From NCBI GenBank assembly GCA_019914995.1, contig CM034145.1:5153262-5217261 (forward strand): 64,000 nt of DNA, read 5' to 3'. The position numbers and the translations under genes were made by a program. Positions 25,018 through 38,300 of this stretch are shown here, piece by piece (the stretch's first letter is position 1; every line of letters starts with the position of its first letter). Source of the DNA: Acanthochlamys bracteata (lineage: Eukaryota; Streptophyta; Magnoliopsida; Pandanales; Velloziaceae). The notes below the pieces were generated by a model. It searched no databases. It was not told where the DNA came from and was given only the letters and a program-made list of their open reading frames with translations.

Positions 25018-26029
25018 AATGGGAGAGGAGCCGATTTTGATTCAAAGCTACAACGGACCTTTCAGCTGTGTGCATTGTTGTAAGAATATGTCACATCTAG
25101 TTCTGTACAGTAAGTTCAGGGTATCAACTCCATTATTTGCAACTTTATATTTGTGTAAAAGCAAACTCATTAACATTAATATTACGAGATAAAACAGTTT
25201 GATGTCCAACTGGGAAATGCTATTCAACTTTATTAATGATAGGTCAAGAAGTTTTCGTGAAGAACTGAACCGCTGCTTATATTTATTCTTGTTTTCTCTT
25301 CAATTTCATTGAACCACAATGCACAATATAATGGTGATTTTCCAGTTAGAGAAAGTGTTTGCAATGAAGTGTCTAACAATGGTCCATGCAGAGGTAGATG
25401 TTGTGGTACAGCTATATAGTTAACGTTGTCACCATCACAGGACTGCTATAATCAACTCTTCTGCAGCGCACCTGTCAATATTTATTGTCAATAAACTCAC
25501 AGATCTCCCAGATGATTGACTTTGAACTTCTATGATTTTTGGTATCATCAGAATTCATTGCAATGACAATGTAGCCAGTCATACAACATCTGCAAATATT
25601 AAGAGATGGTATATACATGCACCAACTGCTGCCGAGTACGGAATTACCCGATCATATACCCACACTATAATTCCAGTACTTTAACCCGAAGTCATGGACC
25701 AACTTTCAGTGATATTTGGGCATACTTTCCCTCCTAACATAAAAAATAGAGATCAAAGCACAAAAAGAAAAATAGCAATGACAGGAAAATTGTTGCTCCA
25801 AGATGTTTGTGAAATACCATGCCTTGACAGTAAGTAGATCAGGTACAAAGAATAATAGCATGATACAGGCGTGCTTTCCAATAAGAATCTACCAGCAAAT
25901 TCACATAGAATTTAGCAACTTCTATACACAAGGGACCACCGATTTCCTCTATGGAAAGGTTATCCATGAATAGGCAGACCAGACAAGCATGCTCCTCATC
26001 TTTCAATCACTGGGCATCCACACTTCTCG

Positions 26030-29000
26030 CTATGAGATGCACATCTCATGAACTGCTCTTGTTAATTCCAGATCAATGCCAACTGCAACATCACCAGTTA
26101 CATCCACTGTCTCAGCAACATTAGGGTTCACCTTTACAGCATCGCTTAGATTGGTGTTTTGTGACATGGAGATGGCGTTACACTCCTCAAATCTGTAGCA
26201 ACTGATAAGATGATCGTTGGTCATGCCTGCAGCTTGCATGAAGGAATATATGACCGTTGGTCCAACACTGCGAAATCCCCTTTTCACTAGGTCTTTGCTA
26301 ATTACATCTGCCTTCGGAGTCTTTACTGGGACCTGACGTGGATAGCGGAAGCTGCTCACTATAGGCTTGTGATTGACAAAGCTCCAGCAGTAACTGTCAA
26401 ATGATCCAAACTCCTCTACAATCTGCACCAAGTAAAAGACAGTCACTTCTCAAAACTGCATTATGCGGCCAAAGTACAAGAGGACCAATACTACAAGGCT
26501 CTTGAAGGATATTCGTACTGTTAGCCTTCACATGAACACAAGATACAAAGTAGAGAAAGGAAAGAAATCACTCATTAATTATCAAGTCCTATAGCTAATG
26601 TTCTATATATCAGTGAGTCAAGTCTTACAAACTACTCTGAGAAAAGCTCGCAGAAACCAAAATTAAAGGAAAAAATAAATGAAGAAAAAAAATTAAAAGG
26701 ATCAAGAATCAACCTTAAGCACTTCACGTGCATTTTCAATGATGGCACGTAGCTTTGGTTCAGATAATAGACCACTGGCAGAACTTGCAGGTGCTATAAC
26801 CTTTTTCTCATTTAGTTTTGATACTAGCACTGGGTCAAAGTCCATGAAAACTTCCCTGCGTAAGGGAATTGAAGAACACTGTCAGCTTGCAATGGAATCT
26901 CTTCATATTACAAAATACTTTAACTGCATGGTACCTGAATTTGTGCCTTTTGCTTAAAATCACAGGCCATGATAGTTCGGCCAATGCCCCACATAACACT
27001 AGCAACTCGAAGAGCTTCCTGCACAGTCGGTAAATCAGAAATATATTAGATCCTGCAAACTACAAATAAGAGTTACGAGAAAGATGAATGAATTAATAAG
27101 TCTCTTACTTGTCATCATGGACAGGAACTCCCCATTCTTCATCGTGGAAGGTAGCATAACATGGATCTATCAAAAATAAATTAACAAGAACAAGTGAAAA
27201 AGGACTTGCTCCCAAGTTCAAGAGGAAGTGAAGCAAAGCGTTTTGCTCAGGACTTCACATTATTCAAAATCATAAGCAGTATCCTCGTTGACCTACTTAG
27301 AGTGAATATACTAAAGAAAAACACTGTAACATGAAAAAAGTAAGGCGGTGACATAGTACACAGCTCTCAATTAATCACAAAGTGGTAACCGTAAGTTAAA
27401 TACCTTAAGACACGTCATGCACGAGAAATTGAAGAAAAAAATAATGTACATGATAAAAATTCTAAGATGCATCTAAAATCGAACTGATTACTATTAGTCC
27501 ATGAACCCAGCTAACTACTACCACTGAACCTACATTAGACAACATACTGTTGTGAAATTATTAGTGCATGAACCAACTAATACTGGCTAATGATAGACAA
27601 TTTAGATAAGTAAATTTATGTTCTGATTATGGCCAAACAATTTGCAGTATAGATGTTGTTATGGAACCCTATGCTAAATCATACTGTTGGCAAATCATCC
27701 CCCATCTTTCTACTGAAATCAATGGATCTTCAAATTAGTCAAAACGCTTGATGTAGAACGAATCGCATGAGCATTAGAAATTTGAGTAACATCAAGTTTC
27801 TGATGGTTCATAAAACATCAAACATAAGGTATAGTCTGTAACATACTCTAAAAGGTCTATCCAGAAATAATAAATTTATCAACAATAAAACTATGCAAAC
27901 CAAGTCTCATCTATCTTAATGATAAACTTGCTAATGCTCAAGCAGGTAACCACAAAAATTAAAGCAGAATCTATATGCAATCAATAAATTACTATCAAGG
28001 AGATAACACAAAATAAGGTTGAAAAGAGTGCTTTTTTTTCCTTCAGCAAGCATGTGCCAGCAGACTTATGAAATATATAGGTACATATACACAAGTCAGG
28101 TGTCTTGCAACTCAAACTTCTTACAAGATCATCATCTTTCAGTACTTGTTGATAACAGCATAGCTTAAGTGCTACAAAACATGCACAAACCCACAGATAA
28201 TTCCTTAAATTATAATGGAGTGAATATAACTTTTCCTAAAAATAGGCCAGTGCATAAATGAGCTGCAAAACTTACTTTCAAGTAAACACAGTGTCTTTGG
28301 CATATTCCTCATGTCCAGCTGAAATAAGATCTGGACATAAATGACCCATATACCGTACACTAGTATGGGCTGTAAACTTCCATTCTAGTAAGATCACTAG
28401 ATGCTTCAAACTCAACTTTGTCCTCTTCATGGGAATAGTTTATATAAAAACTGAGTAGATGCTCTTGCTAGTAGATAGAGCAAGGATCTAGCTAATGTCA
28501 GAAATGAAACCTTCATGTTTGGTATAACACATGTCAAGGTTCTAATCATAGCATGAAAGCTGCATTAACATCTAAGCAAATATCATGAGCTTTTCAAGTC
28601 TTTTAATTGAGTCAAATAGTTGGTTCGAATGCTTCTCCATGTAGAACAACTGGTGGATGAAAAATGTTCCACAGCATCACAAGAAGATAGGTTGCAACTA
28701 AATCATATGCATCATGAAACCACTAATGTTTAAATCCATCTCATAGCAGACACCCAAGGAAATGTTTAAATCCATCTCATAGCTGACAACCCAAGGACAT
28801 AGCACCACCAAAAACAGTCATCAAAAAACATGCATGGGTAATTCATTGATGTTAAGATACCATTACAAAATATTCTCTAAGAAAAAGAAAAAGATAATCA
28901 TAAAATAAAAAGTGAACACCACTAGACCATGCATTTTGAGATAAATCATTACATAATACTTCAAAATTGACAGGTCCAAATGTGTAATTTCTTGGTGAAC

Positions 29001-29616
29001 TTACACATATTACCTTATAAACCGTAAAACCACATTCCCAAAACTACTAGCCAGGGCATACAATGAGGAATTTCACTTCAACAATACCACAAGGTATAGC
29101 AGAAACTAAGTAAAAATAAAACCTACCGGTATTTGGAGTCACCCAGGCACACCTCCGCTTCCCCTGCAAAAAATCAGTTGCAGGGACTGTGACATCACCA
29201 GGGGTAATCTTTTCCAACTTTGCAGTAATCTTTTCTGGCTTCGGAACAGACTGTTTACGAACTCGACTACTGAAGCTTGGCCTCCCTATTCTACCAGTAG
29301 ACGCCCGACTGCAGAAGGAATCAGTGGACGCATCTGACGAACAAGATGCATTAAGCGAAAGGTTAGAGTGGATCAACAGCTCATGCCTCCGCAGCACTGA
29401 CGGAGCACTTAACGGCGACACCGGAGGCGAATTAGCAGCCGGACTACGAGCTTTCTTCTTATCACCATTATCGGTCTCAGTTTTCTTCAACGGCTTTGAG
29501 GTTGGCTTCCGAGTAAGTATAACGGACTGAGCCTTGTTCCCGGCCGGCCTAAGCACAGGCCGTGCTTCACTATCCGCAGCAACGTTCATAGACCTGACTC
29601 TGGGTCCTCCAGACAT
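26030..29616 (-). CDS. TAG: DNA-3-methyladenine glycosylase I (Tag family)
   Basis: Minus-strand, five exons: 29,616-29,127; 27,166-27,109; 27,018-26,935; 26,855-26,714; 26,422-26,030; 388 residues, all GT-AG and in phase. Nuclear or organellar base-excision enzyme expected to remove 3-methyladenine from alkylated DNA. Residues 1-150 are a basic Ser/Lys-rich N-terminal extension typical of plant members. The Tag core follows: RRCAWV (Cys156), FHDEEWGVP (His171), LSWPVIL, WSFVNH, KRGFRSVGPT and NDHLISC (His329, Cys333). Cys156, His171, His329 and Cys333 match the zinc site of E. coli Tag. Start chosen at MSGGPRVRSMN, the form I recall for plant homologues; an in-frame Met nine codons upstream is less likely. 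Convergent with the WRKY gene, with about 1 kb between the stops. Confidence 0.93.
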
Positions 29617-30330
29617 TGGCAAAAACAGTAATCTTTCCAACAATTTCCCTTTCTTAATCTATCAGATCACGCTCCAGATACTCACAAGAATCACCTGATT
29701 GAAGGGTTTGACCTAAAACTTCACGGATTAAAAAGCTTTCACTGTCCAAAAAATTTTCCACCCTCCAAAAAGAACTCCAGATTGCTTCTTGTTTCTCCTT
29801 TTAACTTACAAAAATCAAACAACTCACGGGCGCCGCACGCTCTCCCAATTCAACAGTAACGCTCAAATAGAAAACTTCCAACAATCAAAGATCCAATATC
29901 AGCTCAAAACACTCACATTACAACAATAGAGCAAATTTCTCCACGAAAGGAAACGAACTAAAAAAACAAGAATCAATCTACAGCAGCTGATTCCATTACA
30001 GCTCGAAAATCTTCAGCTCCAAACCCTAGATTGAAGAATCAACTCAATTCGCCGGTGAGAGAAAAACCCTAGAATATATTCTCCGGCGATCTCACGAGCT
30101 AGCAAGAGAGAGATAAAACTAAAAAAAGAGAACGGCATTTAGTAGGAGTTGTAGAGATTTTAAACGGGGTACAACCGGAAACGCCGGTTTCTATTACAAG
30201 ATACTGGCAGTAGCCGGTTAACAGTAAAAACAAAAAACGAATAGTAACCTTTTAATATTCTCACGTCAATCGCAATAGCATAAGTTCTGACGTGGCGGCT
30301 TATCATTGGAGTATTCTTTTCAAACGAATC
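29617..30330 (-). other. 5' leader and promoter side of the glycosylase gene
   Basis: Upstream of the ATG lies less AT-rich DNA with AAACCCTAG-type telo-box words near 30,021-30,072 (minus orientation CTAGGGTTT), as in many plant housekeeping promoters. No upstream exon or other gene was identified. The transcription start is not resolved. Confidence 0.35.
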
Positions 30331-30709
30331 ATGTACTCTTATGTAATTAACCCTATTCTCCATGATATATTTCTAAAATACCACTCGATAGCTATGCATA
30401 TAATACGTGTGGTAATTAAGTGTGCAGCAGTGGAAGGTTCGACGCTGTCTTTTTTCTGCCAATTTTGTTTTGTTATGAAAATTCTGACGATACATAAAAT
30501 ATGTATGAATAATTTTTTTATTTCTTTTAAAAAGATATTATACTAATCTAGCATGAGCGTAGGAGAATGAAATTATTTTAATTTTTTTTAAATTCACTTA
30601 CAATACAAATAAATATAAATAATGTATTATATATTGTTTATTTTAACTCAGTTTAACAAAGTATATTTTAAGATAAATACTTTATAAATCTAAGAATAAA
30701 TTCTGTGCT

Positions 30710-30945
30710 CAAATTTGAAAGTTTAATTTACGTTTTTCTAACAGAATTTTTTAATTTTTAATTTTTGTTTTTTAATATATACTTTATAATTATTTAAAAA
30801 ATTTATTTAAAAATATAAAAAATCTTATGAAAATTTTTTATTATATATTTTTATTATATTTTAAAATAAAAATATAAAATTTATTTCTTAAAAAATTATT
30901 TATTTAAAATAATTTTATTTTATAAGTACTCTTAAATATTTCTTA
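30710..30945. repeat. AT-rich MITE-like repeat (member 5)
   Basis: Contains TTTAATATATACTTTATAAT followed by TATTTAAAAAATTTATTTAA, which recurs almost exactly in the member at 55,705-55,950. Right end TTTATAAGTACTCTTAAAT. Confidence 0.6.
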
Positions 30946-31124
30946 ACATTACAATAAAACGATTGCTGATGTGATTATACATTATAATGAATGACACGTG
31001 TAGCCTAGTTTATAGCTTTGGTTGAAGCATACCTCGTAGCCTATGCGTCAAACTTATGAACAATAACAACAGAAAGTAAGCAGGGTCATGAACTTCAAAA
31101 TATAAATGTTTTGAAGATGTTAGC

Positions 31125-31325
31125 ATCATTATTTGACTTCAATTTTCTATTTTATATTTTTAATAAATTTTTTAATATTTTTTAAAATTTTATTTTTTAG
31201 ATTTAAAAATATAAAAAATTTTATGTTATAATATTTTATTATTAATTATTTTTATTATCTTTTAATTAAAAAAATTAAATCATTTTTAAAAATATTTTTT
31301 TAATAAGTACTCCTAAATATTTTTT
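31125..31325. repeat. AT-rich MITE-like repeat (member 6)
   Basis: Begins near ATTTGACTTCAATTTTCTA and ends TAATAAGTACTCCTAAATAT, similar to the right end of member 5. AT-rich arms surround TTATGTTATAATATTTTATT. Confidence 0.5.
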
Positions 31326-31689
31326 TATATTGACACAGTGGAAAATGCAATTCATGAGACATGAAAAAATTTAATTAAGAGAGTGTTTCAAATATAAGTA
31401 ATTTAGTTTTGGAAAAGTGAAACAGTAAATTTTTTAAAATTGGTTAGAAACATAGTTTGATTTTTATAGTTTAATTATTTTTTGAAGTGGAATAACTACA
31501 AAATTTAAACTCTAGAGGAATAAAAAATTTCCTAGAAAATCAAAGACAAAAATATAACAACTAACTCCTAGTTAGTATACCTGTAAGTTAGAATAGATTA
31601 TGCTTAAATTTTTTTTTCTTTTTAAAGATGAAACGATATGATTCCCTTACCAAATAGCGTGTGGTTGCTTATCCATTTTCTGGATGATA

Positions 31690-31920
31690 ACGGGTGTTTG
31701 AAAGTACCTGTAAATTTTTTTAAAATAAAAATATTTGAAATTTTTTTTAAAATAGGTTGTATTTTTTATTTTCAAAAATAATAAAAATATATAATAATAT
31801 GATCTATGTTCAAAGTTTTTATAATTTTAAACTTAAAAATCTATAAGATATTATAAAAATTTTATTAAAAATATAAATAAAAAATTAGAATAAGAAAAAT
31901 TACTACATATTTGGAAGTGA
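31690..31920. repeat. AT-rich MITE-like repeat (member 7)
   Basis: Left end GGGTGTTTGAAAGTACCTGT, then TTTTTTAAAATAAAAAT arms and ATTACTACATATTTGGAAGT near the right end. Lies back-to-back with member 8. Confidence 0.5.
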
Positions 31921-31929
31921 TTATTATTA

Positions 31930-32140
31930 TTTTATGTTCTTTTTAACTGTTTATTTCACATTTTTCAGTAATTTTTTAATATTTTATAAGTTTTTGTAAA
32001 TTTTAAAATATAAAAAATTATATATTATGAAATATCATTATTACATATTTTTTATATTAAAAAAATAAATAATTACTTTTAAAAAATTTAAAATATTTTT
32101 AAAAAATCAATAAAAATTTTTAATATCGTCTTAGAAAGTA
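31930..32140. repeat. AT-rich MITE-like repeat (member 8)
   Basis: Abuts member 7 in the opposite apparent orientation. Arms TTTTTAATATTTTATAAG and TTAAAATATTTTTAAAAAA, ending near CGTCTTAGAAAGTACCCC. Confidence 0.45.
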
Positions 32141-32469
32141 CCCCAAAAGCCACCTGAGATTCTTCAAACCATATCACAAAGAAATATCTTAGCTAGTTTA
32201 AAAATTCTTCCAATCAAAATGAAAGAGTCCATAACGATTTTACCATTCTACCTGTTTTAAGAGTACAATAGCAATAACTGTACGACATATTTCGCATTGA
32301 TAAACTACTGATCAGTAGTAGCTTTGAAACTACGAAAAGAATCACAATTTTTTTCCCAAAAATAAGAAATAAGAATTCAAATCACACTTCGGGGAAGATA
32401 CCTTCGATGTGGTTACTTGATAAGCACAGCAGTACGTTCACTCTTGAAAGCGTTTGGGATTGCATTTCT

Positions 32470-32660
32470 CCGAATACTTTATTTTAAATTTTTATTTTAT
32501 ATTTCTTAATATATATTTTTAAATATTAAAAAATTTATTTAAAATTTTAAAAAATATAAAAAAAAATTTATTATATATTTTTATTATTTTTTTAAAAATA
32601 AAAAATTTTTTTATTTTAAAAAATTTTATTTTATAAATATTTCTAAACACCATCTCCGTC
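32470..32660. repeat. AT-rich MITE-like repeat (member 9)
   Basis: TTTATATTTCTTAATATATA on the left, TTTATTATATATTTTTATTA in the centre and TTTTATAAATATTTCTAAAC at the right end. A minus-strand open frame across it is a by-product of the A/T runs. Confidence 0.5.
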
Positions 32661-34084
32661 GTAAAACAGAATTTCAGTAATTGTGTTTCAACCAGAATCT
32701 GCAATTAAGAATGGCGGCCCGAAAGAAGCCACTATGTTTCAACCTGAATGCAGAAAAGCATGCTCCTTTCGTTAGTTAGCACTGATCAATTTATACCTTT
32801 ACTTTGGATTCCAACAAAATGCATATAAAGAAATATTTAATCAAATGCTCTGCAAGCTTTTCTAACAACAAGGTGGACCCTCAGGAAGAAAAAGAAATTA
32901 AAAGAGTTTATGACCATTTTTAACTCAGCTAATATCTGTGCGTTCTTTTGCAAGCATGTGACGCTGGCATGTTTCTATTCTAGTATCCGCCACTATTAAA
33001 CAAATACACTACTGGCAATAAATAGTAAGATGAAGTTACTTTTCACTACGCTAAGAGTATATTTCAAATACACGTAATAAAATTAAAAAATGAGAAATAA
33101 AATTTCTTTAAAATTAGACTAGAAATAGAATTTAATTTTTAATTATTTTTTTAAGTAAATTCAAAATAAAATTTAATTTTTATTTTTAAAAAATGAATTA
33201 AAAAATATATAATAATTTTGAAGTATTGTTTCGGAGTTTAATTTATATTTTAAATATATAAACTATTTAGAATTCTATTTTTGACGAAAAAAATTAAAAT
33301 TTTAAATATTTAAAACACAAGCTGATAGTATTCACCATGTTTCCATGTAGTCACCATTTCACTAGTCATACCTGATGGCATATGCTTGTTTTACATGGCT
33401 GAACAAACAGTATTGGAACAGGAAACTCAAGTAGTATACTAATCTATGAAGCAAGTCCTGGAGAAACAAAGTGTTTCGGAAGTCTAGACCTTACAAACAC
33501 TATTGCTCTATGACCATTTCTTGATAATATATTGGTTTAAGCATACATGAACTTTCTTGTCGCCAGTCCTTCATTTCTTCTGATGTTTAAGAAAGCATAA
33601 GTCATGGAAAAGTGTTCAAAATGTTTTCCAAATATCTTGAACAAGTATATTAGTAGTATAATAAAAATTTTCATTATTAAGAAGTATTTAGAAAGAAAGA
33701 CTATGGAATTCTCAAGAATGATCTCAACAGAGAGTGAAAAGAAAAAGAAAAACAAAACAATATTTCTGTAAGTGAGAGAGTATACATTGGGTAAACAATA
33801 ACTCATCACAAAAGCAGAATTGAATGAAGTGTCACAGTTCATTCCAACGAACGTAGAAATGTAGATAGTAAATAGACAGGTGCATCATCGACTTGCCTCA
33901 GAAAAGGCCAACAGCCAATTAGGAGATGCAAAAGCTACATGCACATTTTGTCAATGTACTATTTCTGAAAGAGAAGAACTCAGGGAAAAAAATTCGGTTG
34001 AGTCACATACAAACATAGCATGGTTGTGGTATAGCACAAACAGGTTAGCTCTAGTCTTTGTGCTCAAACATATCTCTGTGTCCC

Positions 34085-34315
34085 TCACTTGGAGGGCATT
34101 TGGTTCTCAAAAATATTTTTTAATTATATATTTTTTAATATATTTTTTTAAATATTTAAAAAAATATTAAAAATTTATAAAAAATAAAAAAATTTTATGA
34201 AATATTTTTATTATATTTTAAAAAAATAAAATTTTTTTAAAAAAAACTAAAATGTTTTTTATTTTAGAAAAATTCTATTTTAAAATTAATTCCAAAATGT
34301 TCCGTTGATAGGGTT
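34085..34315. repeat. AT-rich MITE-like repeat (member 10)
   Basis: Left end GGAGGGCATTTGGTTCTC, similar to the GGCATTTGG end of the element at 52,881. Right end AATTCCAAAATGTTCCGTT. The arms are mostly A/T with an intervening AAATTTTATGAAATATTTTT. Confidence 0.5.
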
Positions 34316-35333
34316 TCATGTAGTCATGTGGCATTGGTTCTGGTGTCTGTGGCAATATAGGATTGGCTAAAAAATGGATCCATCACTTATCTAGTTTATA
34401 TCTGACCCAACAAGAAATAAAGAACTTAAGTCAAGAAAAGATCCTTACTCTATGCTTTGCAATGAACGATAGACATATTTCACCAACTCTCAATTTGATC
34501 TTGCACAAAGACTGATCTTTAGCATATAATATATATCCAGGAGACTCTTAGTTAAGCTATACATCTCACAACTCTCTTCATAAGCCACTATTTGCTGCAT
34601 GAAGCATGACGTATGCACTCATTCAAACGTGGCCCTACATGAAATTATGTTCACCAAACTGCGATGCCCAGCAATATTCATACTAAACTAGAGCCTGCTA
34701 GCGCTTTCCTAGCAACTGTCTTTGGAGCCGTAGACATTCTCTTCAAAGGAAATTGTCTGCCTTTTATGAGCAAAGCAAAACCACAAAATCAACAAATAGC
34801 TTAGCTTCGCAACTTGAAAAATACCAAGCTACAGAGCATTCAAAAGGGAGTCACCTGAAATAGCAGAACCCATGTGAAGTAGATAGGCTGCAAGTTTTGT
34901 AGTCACACTGGAAGAAATGTGGTAAAAGAAATGGATCTGAGACCACATTGTCGGCAAACGCTTTACCTGGGACCGCTGTATGGAAAATATAACCATATAA
35001 TGAAGGAAAATGACAACTGAAGTAGGTATACTGCCTTTAGGTAGCTTATTTACAAATATGTTATTAAGCTTGATTTTGTGAAAATATTGAGTTCTAGCTC
35101 ATAAATTTGTAGCAACAACTGAGTCAATGAGAGCTGTAGAGGCTCAGATCGTAGCTGCTGAACTAGAGTTGCACTTTGGTGTTGAAACCAATTACGTGCT
35201 CAACAACGAAAACCATATTATGCGTCTAACAGATAAAACCAAGAGATTTAAGGAAAACAGTGTACATCATAGTGAAGCCTTTATTGATGCACAAGAACTT
35301 AGGAAGACGGATTCTTCAAGAATCACTTCTGCA

Positions 35334-38300
35334 ACTTATGTCCAACCCATGACCCGATGAGTACTTTGCAAATCATATACTTTGCAACTAAAGAACAGTG
35401 CTTTAACTCTGGCATGAATTGCAACTTATCTACGAAGAGTTCTTCAGAACCCATTCTACTAATGTTGCGACCCCAAATCCTGTTGCATTCTTTTTATTCT
35501 CTGCATAGACAGGACCTGCCATGTCTATATGCAACCACGGCACCTTCTCGTCCACAAACTGCACAATGATAATTTTCCAATCTTTTAGTTAGTAAAAATA
35601 TTCATAGCAAACCGAGCATATGGTTATGTGACAGGAATATAAAGATAAAACAAAAAACATAACTACAAGAAGATACAAGATCCATAAGGCAAAACCACCC
35701 TTGAGAAGTATAGCAGCCCTACCATAAAAGAAATAAAATTTTTATCAGAGAGTGCCTAGCATGCTGAACAACATAAAAGAAATAAAAGATTATTACACTT
35801 TCCATGGCTGATCCAAACTAAACTGTCTAATGTCAAATATCCTTCAAGTTTTGTTTACAAGAATCTCAGTTGTTATCTTGTATGGAATATTTCACCAACC
35901 TATAATGAATATATGAGTTATGACTCTGGACTTCATAAGCTGAAAAGCAAAATTTCTCTACTTCTTGACAGCAAAAGCATAAGCTGACAAGCAAGAGAAA
36001 GGAGCAACATGAACAACATTGAAGCAAAGATGCTCAAGGAAAACTTTCATTGTTACCTGTTTTAGGAAAAGCGCAGCTATGATGGAGCCACCTTGACGGC
36101 CTCCAGTATTTACCATATCTGCTACACCTGATTTCATTGATTCCCAGTAGCTTTCCTCCAGTGGCATCCTCCAGAACTTCTCACCAGTCAACTCTGATGC
36201 TGAAACAATCTCCTTGGCCAGTTCATCATTTGGCGTAAAAATCCCTGAAGCACACGCCGGATTAGTAACAGGTAACCTCATTGACTGATCAAATGTTTTA
36301 TAGAAAGTTACCACATTTGAATTAAAAGATGAAATAGGTGTTCGCAGCAAAGCCTTAGCTGAAGATACGGGGATAAAATGATTATATTAAGAAAAGTAAA
36401 GATTAATACTATATAAATTCGAATTCGCTTAATTTCTTGTGCTTTAGTTTTGGATGAGTAGGTGGCCATGTACTATTTCCTAATAACAAGAAAAAACTTA
36501 AAACCAGTTTCACAAATGTTAGGAATGTAGCACAGATCACTAAGAAATAGTCAGTCCAATTCCTTACTGGCAGCAAAATCTCCAAACTAAATTCTTATTT
36601 GATATTGTATCATTCCCATACACGGTCTTTAAAATGATTAACGGTAACCAAAACATTAGGAGGTAAAATAAACAGGTAAATTTACACGATGCTCGCCCTG
36701 TGGGCATACAATGGTTTTATGAATTTTAGACAAGAATACTGGACTTGTATGGATCGTGAATTTGAGACATTACACAGAAAAAAGCAGCAAAACAAAAAAT
36801 GGAGGCTGCAAGGATTACCTGCAATACTCGGTCCAAGGGCAACCACACATGCACCAGTTAAAGTTGCCAAATCAACTATCTGAAATGTCAAATTTCAACA
36901 GCGTAAAACCAAGAAAATATCCTTAAAAGTGTTAGAGTGAAACAAAACAGCAGTCCATGAACTTCAGCAAGTAGAAGGGAAAGAAAATATTCTAGTTACA
37001 TTCAAAAGAAAAATCCAATGATGCTAATAAAGTGCAAGCCAAAAAAAAAACCACCTTGTCAACGCCTTGCTTACAAGCATAAACTAAAGCATCAGCAAGC
37101 GTCAACCTCCCTTCAGCATCTGTATTATTAACCTGGAAATGGGAATACAATTAGGCCCTTAAGGTAACAAAGTGAAAATGAAAGACAATACAATATGTCA
37201 AAATACTTTCATACTGAGCCCATCCACATTTGCTATCATGAAAGAAAGAGTTTAAAGATTGCCCTTCCTTCTAATCAACGTAATAAACTAAAGGTCATGT
37301 ATCTATTCTAAGCTAGTAAATTAACATTATATAATCATAAATGTCCAGTACAAATTGAAGTTCAGGCACCTGTCCAAACCTATTTCACGATTAGATAAAT
37401 CCAGAGAAGTAGGAGATCAAAAAAGTTAAGAGAGTGAAGTATCTTCAGGAGGAAGATTTTTAACCTCAATTGTCTTCCCATTAGAAGCAGTGAGTATGTC
37501 CCCTGGTCTCATGCCAGTACCACTGATCATATTTTCACAGGCAGCTACAATAAAGTGAACCTGCAAAACAAGGAAGCCATGAAAATGTTGAACGACACTA
37601 AGATTGGCATCTTATTTAGCCAGTTCTGGAAATTAAAAAGACAAATAATAGAGTTGCAAAAAGAAACTAACCTCCACTCCTGGAGGTTTAATTTGACCAA
37701 TGACTTTTGCTGCTCCAAAGGCTGCTGCCGCACCACCCATATCACATTTCATTGTTTCTATTGAACAACCAGGCCCAGTCTTAATGTTGTAACCTCCACT
37801 GCAGCAGGATATGAATGCATGTTTAGAATCACCAACAAACTAACTGCTCATACTATGGGATCTTTAATGCAATTTAGAGCATTCATTGGTTTAGTACCAA
37901 ATCAACAAACACATAGTACTTCTACAAAATCCTTGATACTGAGTGTGTAAAAATGGTATTGAACAGCAAAGCTTCAGTGTCTTAGTGTATACCCAAAAAC
38001 TGCATTAGAAAACTAAGAACCAATAGGATGGCTTATAGATTATTAGTTGACAAAAAAGGCTCTGTGTAAAATACGAGCTGGTTCCAGATTAACCAATTCT
38101 TCATCAACAGATGAAACAAGAATATGAAGGTGTTGAAATACCTATCAAATGTTAGTCCCTTTCCAACTATTGCCAACTTTCTTTTCACATCACCATTCGA
38201 AGGTTTGTAGCATAAGTGGATGAAATGAGGGGGATTTGCTGATGCTGCAGCAACACCCAAGTAGGAGCCCATCTTCAATTCTTTGCACCTGTTCACGTCT

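Larger units (their letters stand above)
30546..35330. other. MITE-rich intergenic spacer between the glycosylase gene and LAP copy 1
   Basis: No supportable gene. At least six AT-rich MITE-like repeats crowd 30.7-34.3 kb and are listed separately. 34,320-35,330 is less biased and looks unique. A 77-codon open frame at 35,127-35,360 (+) has no recognised domain and lies against the 3' end of the LAP gene; I do not call it. Confidence 0.6.

Noticed and set aside
35127-35360. 77-codon plus-strand open frame next to the LAP copy 1 stop
   Set aside because: No recognised domain or signal; one ATG frame in unique spacer DNA is not enough to call a gene.
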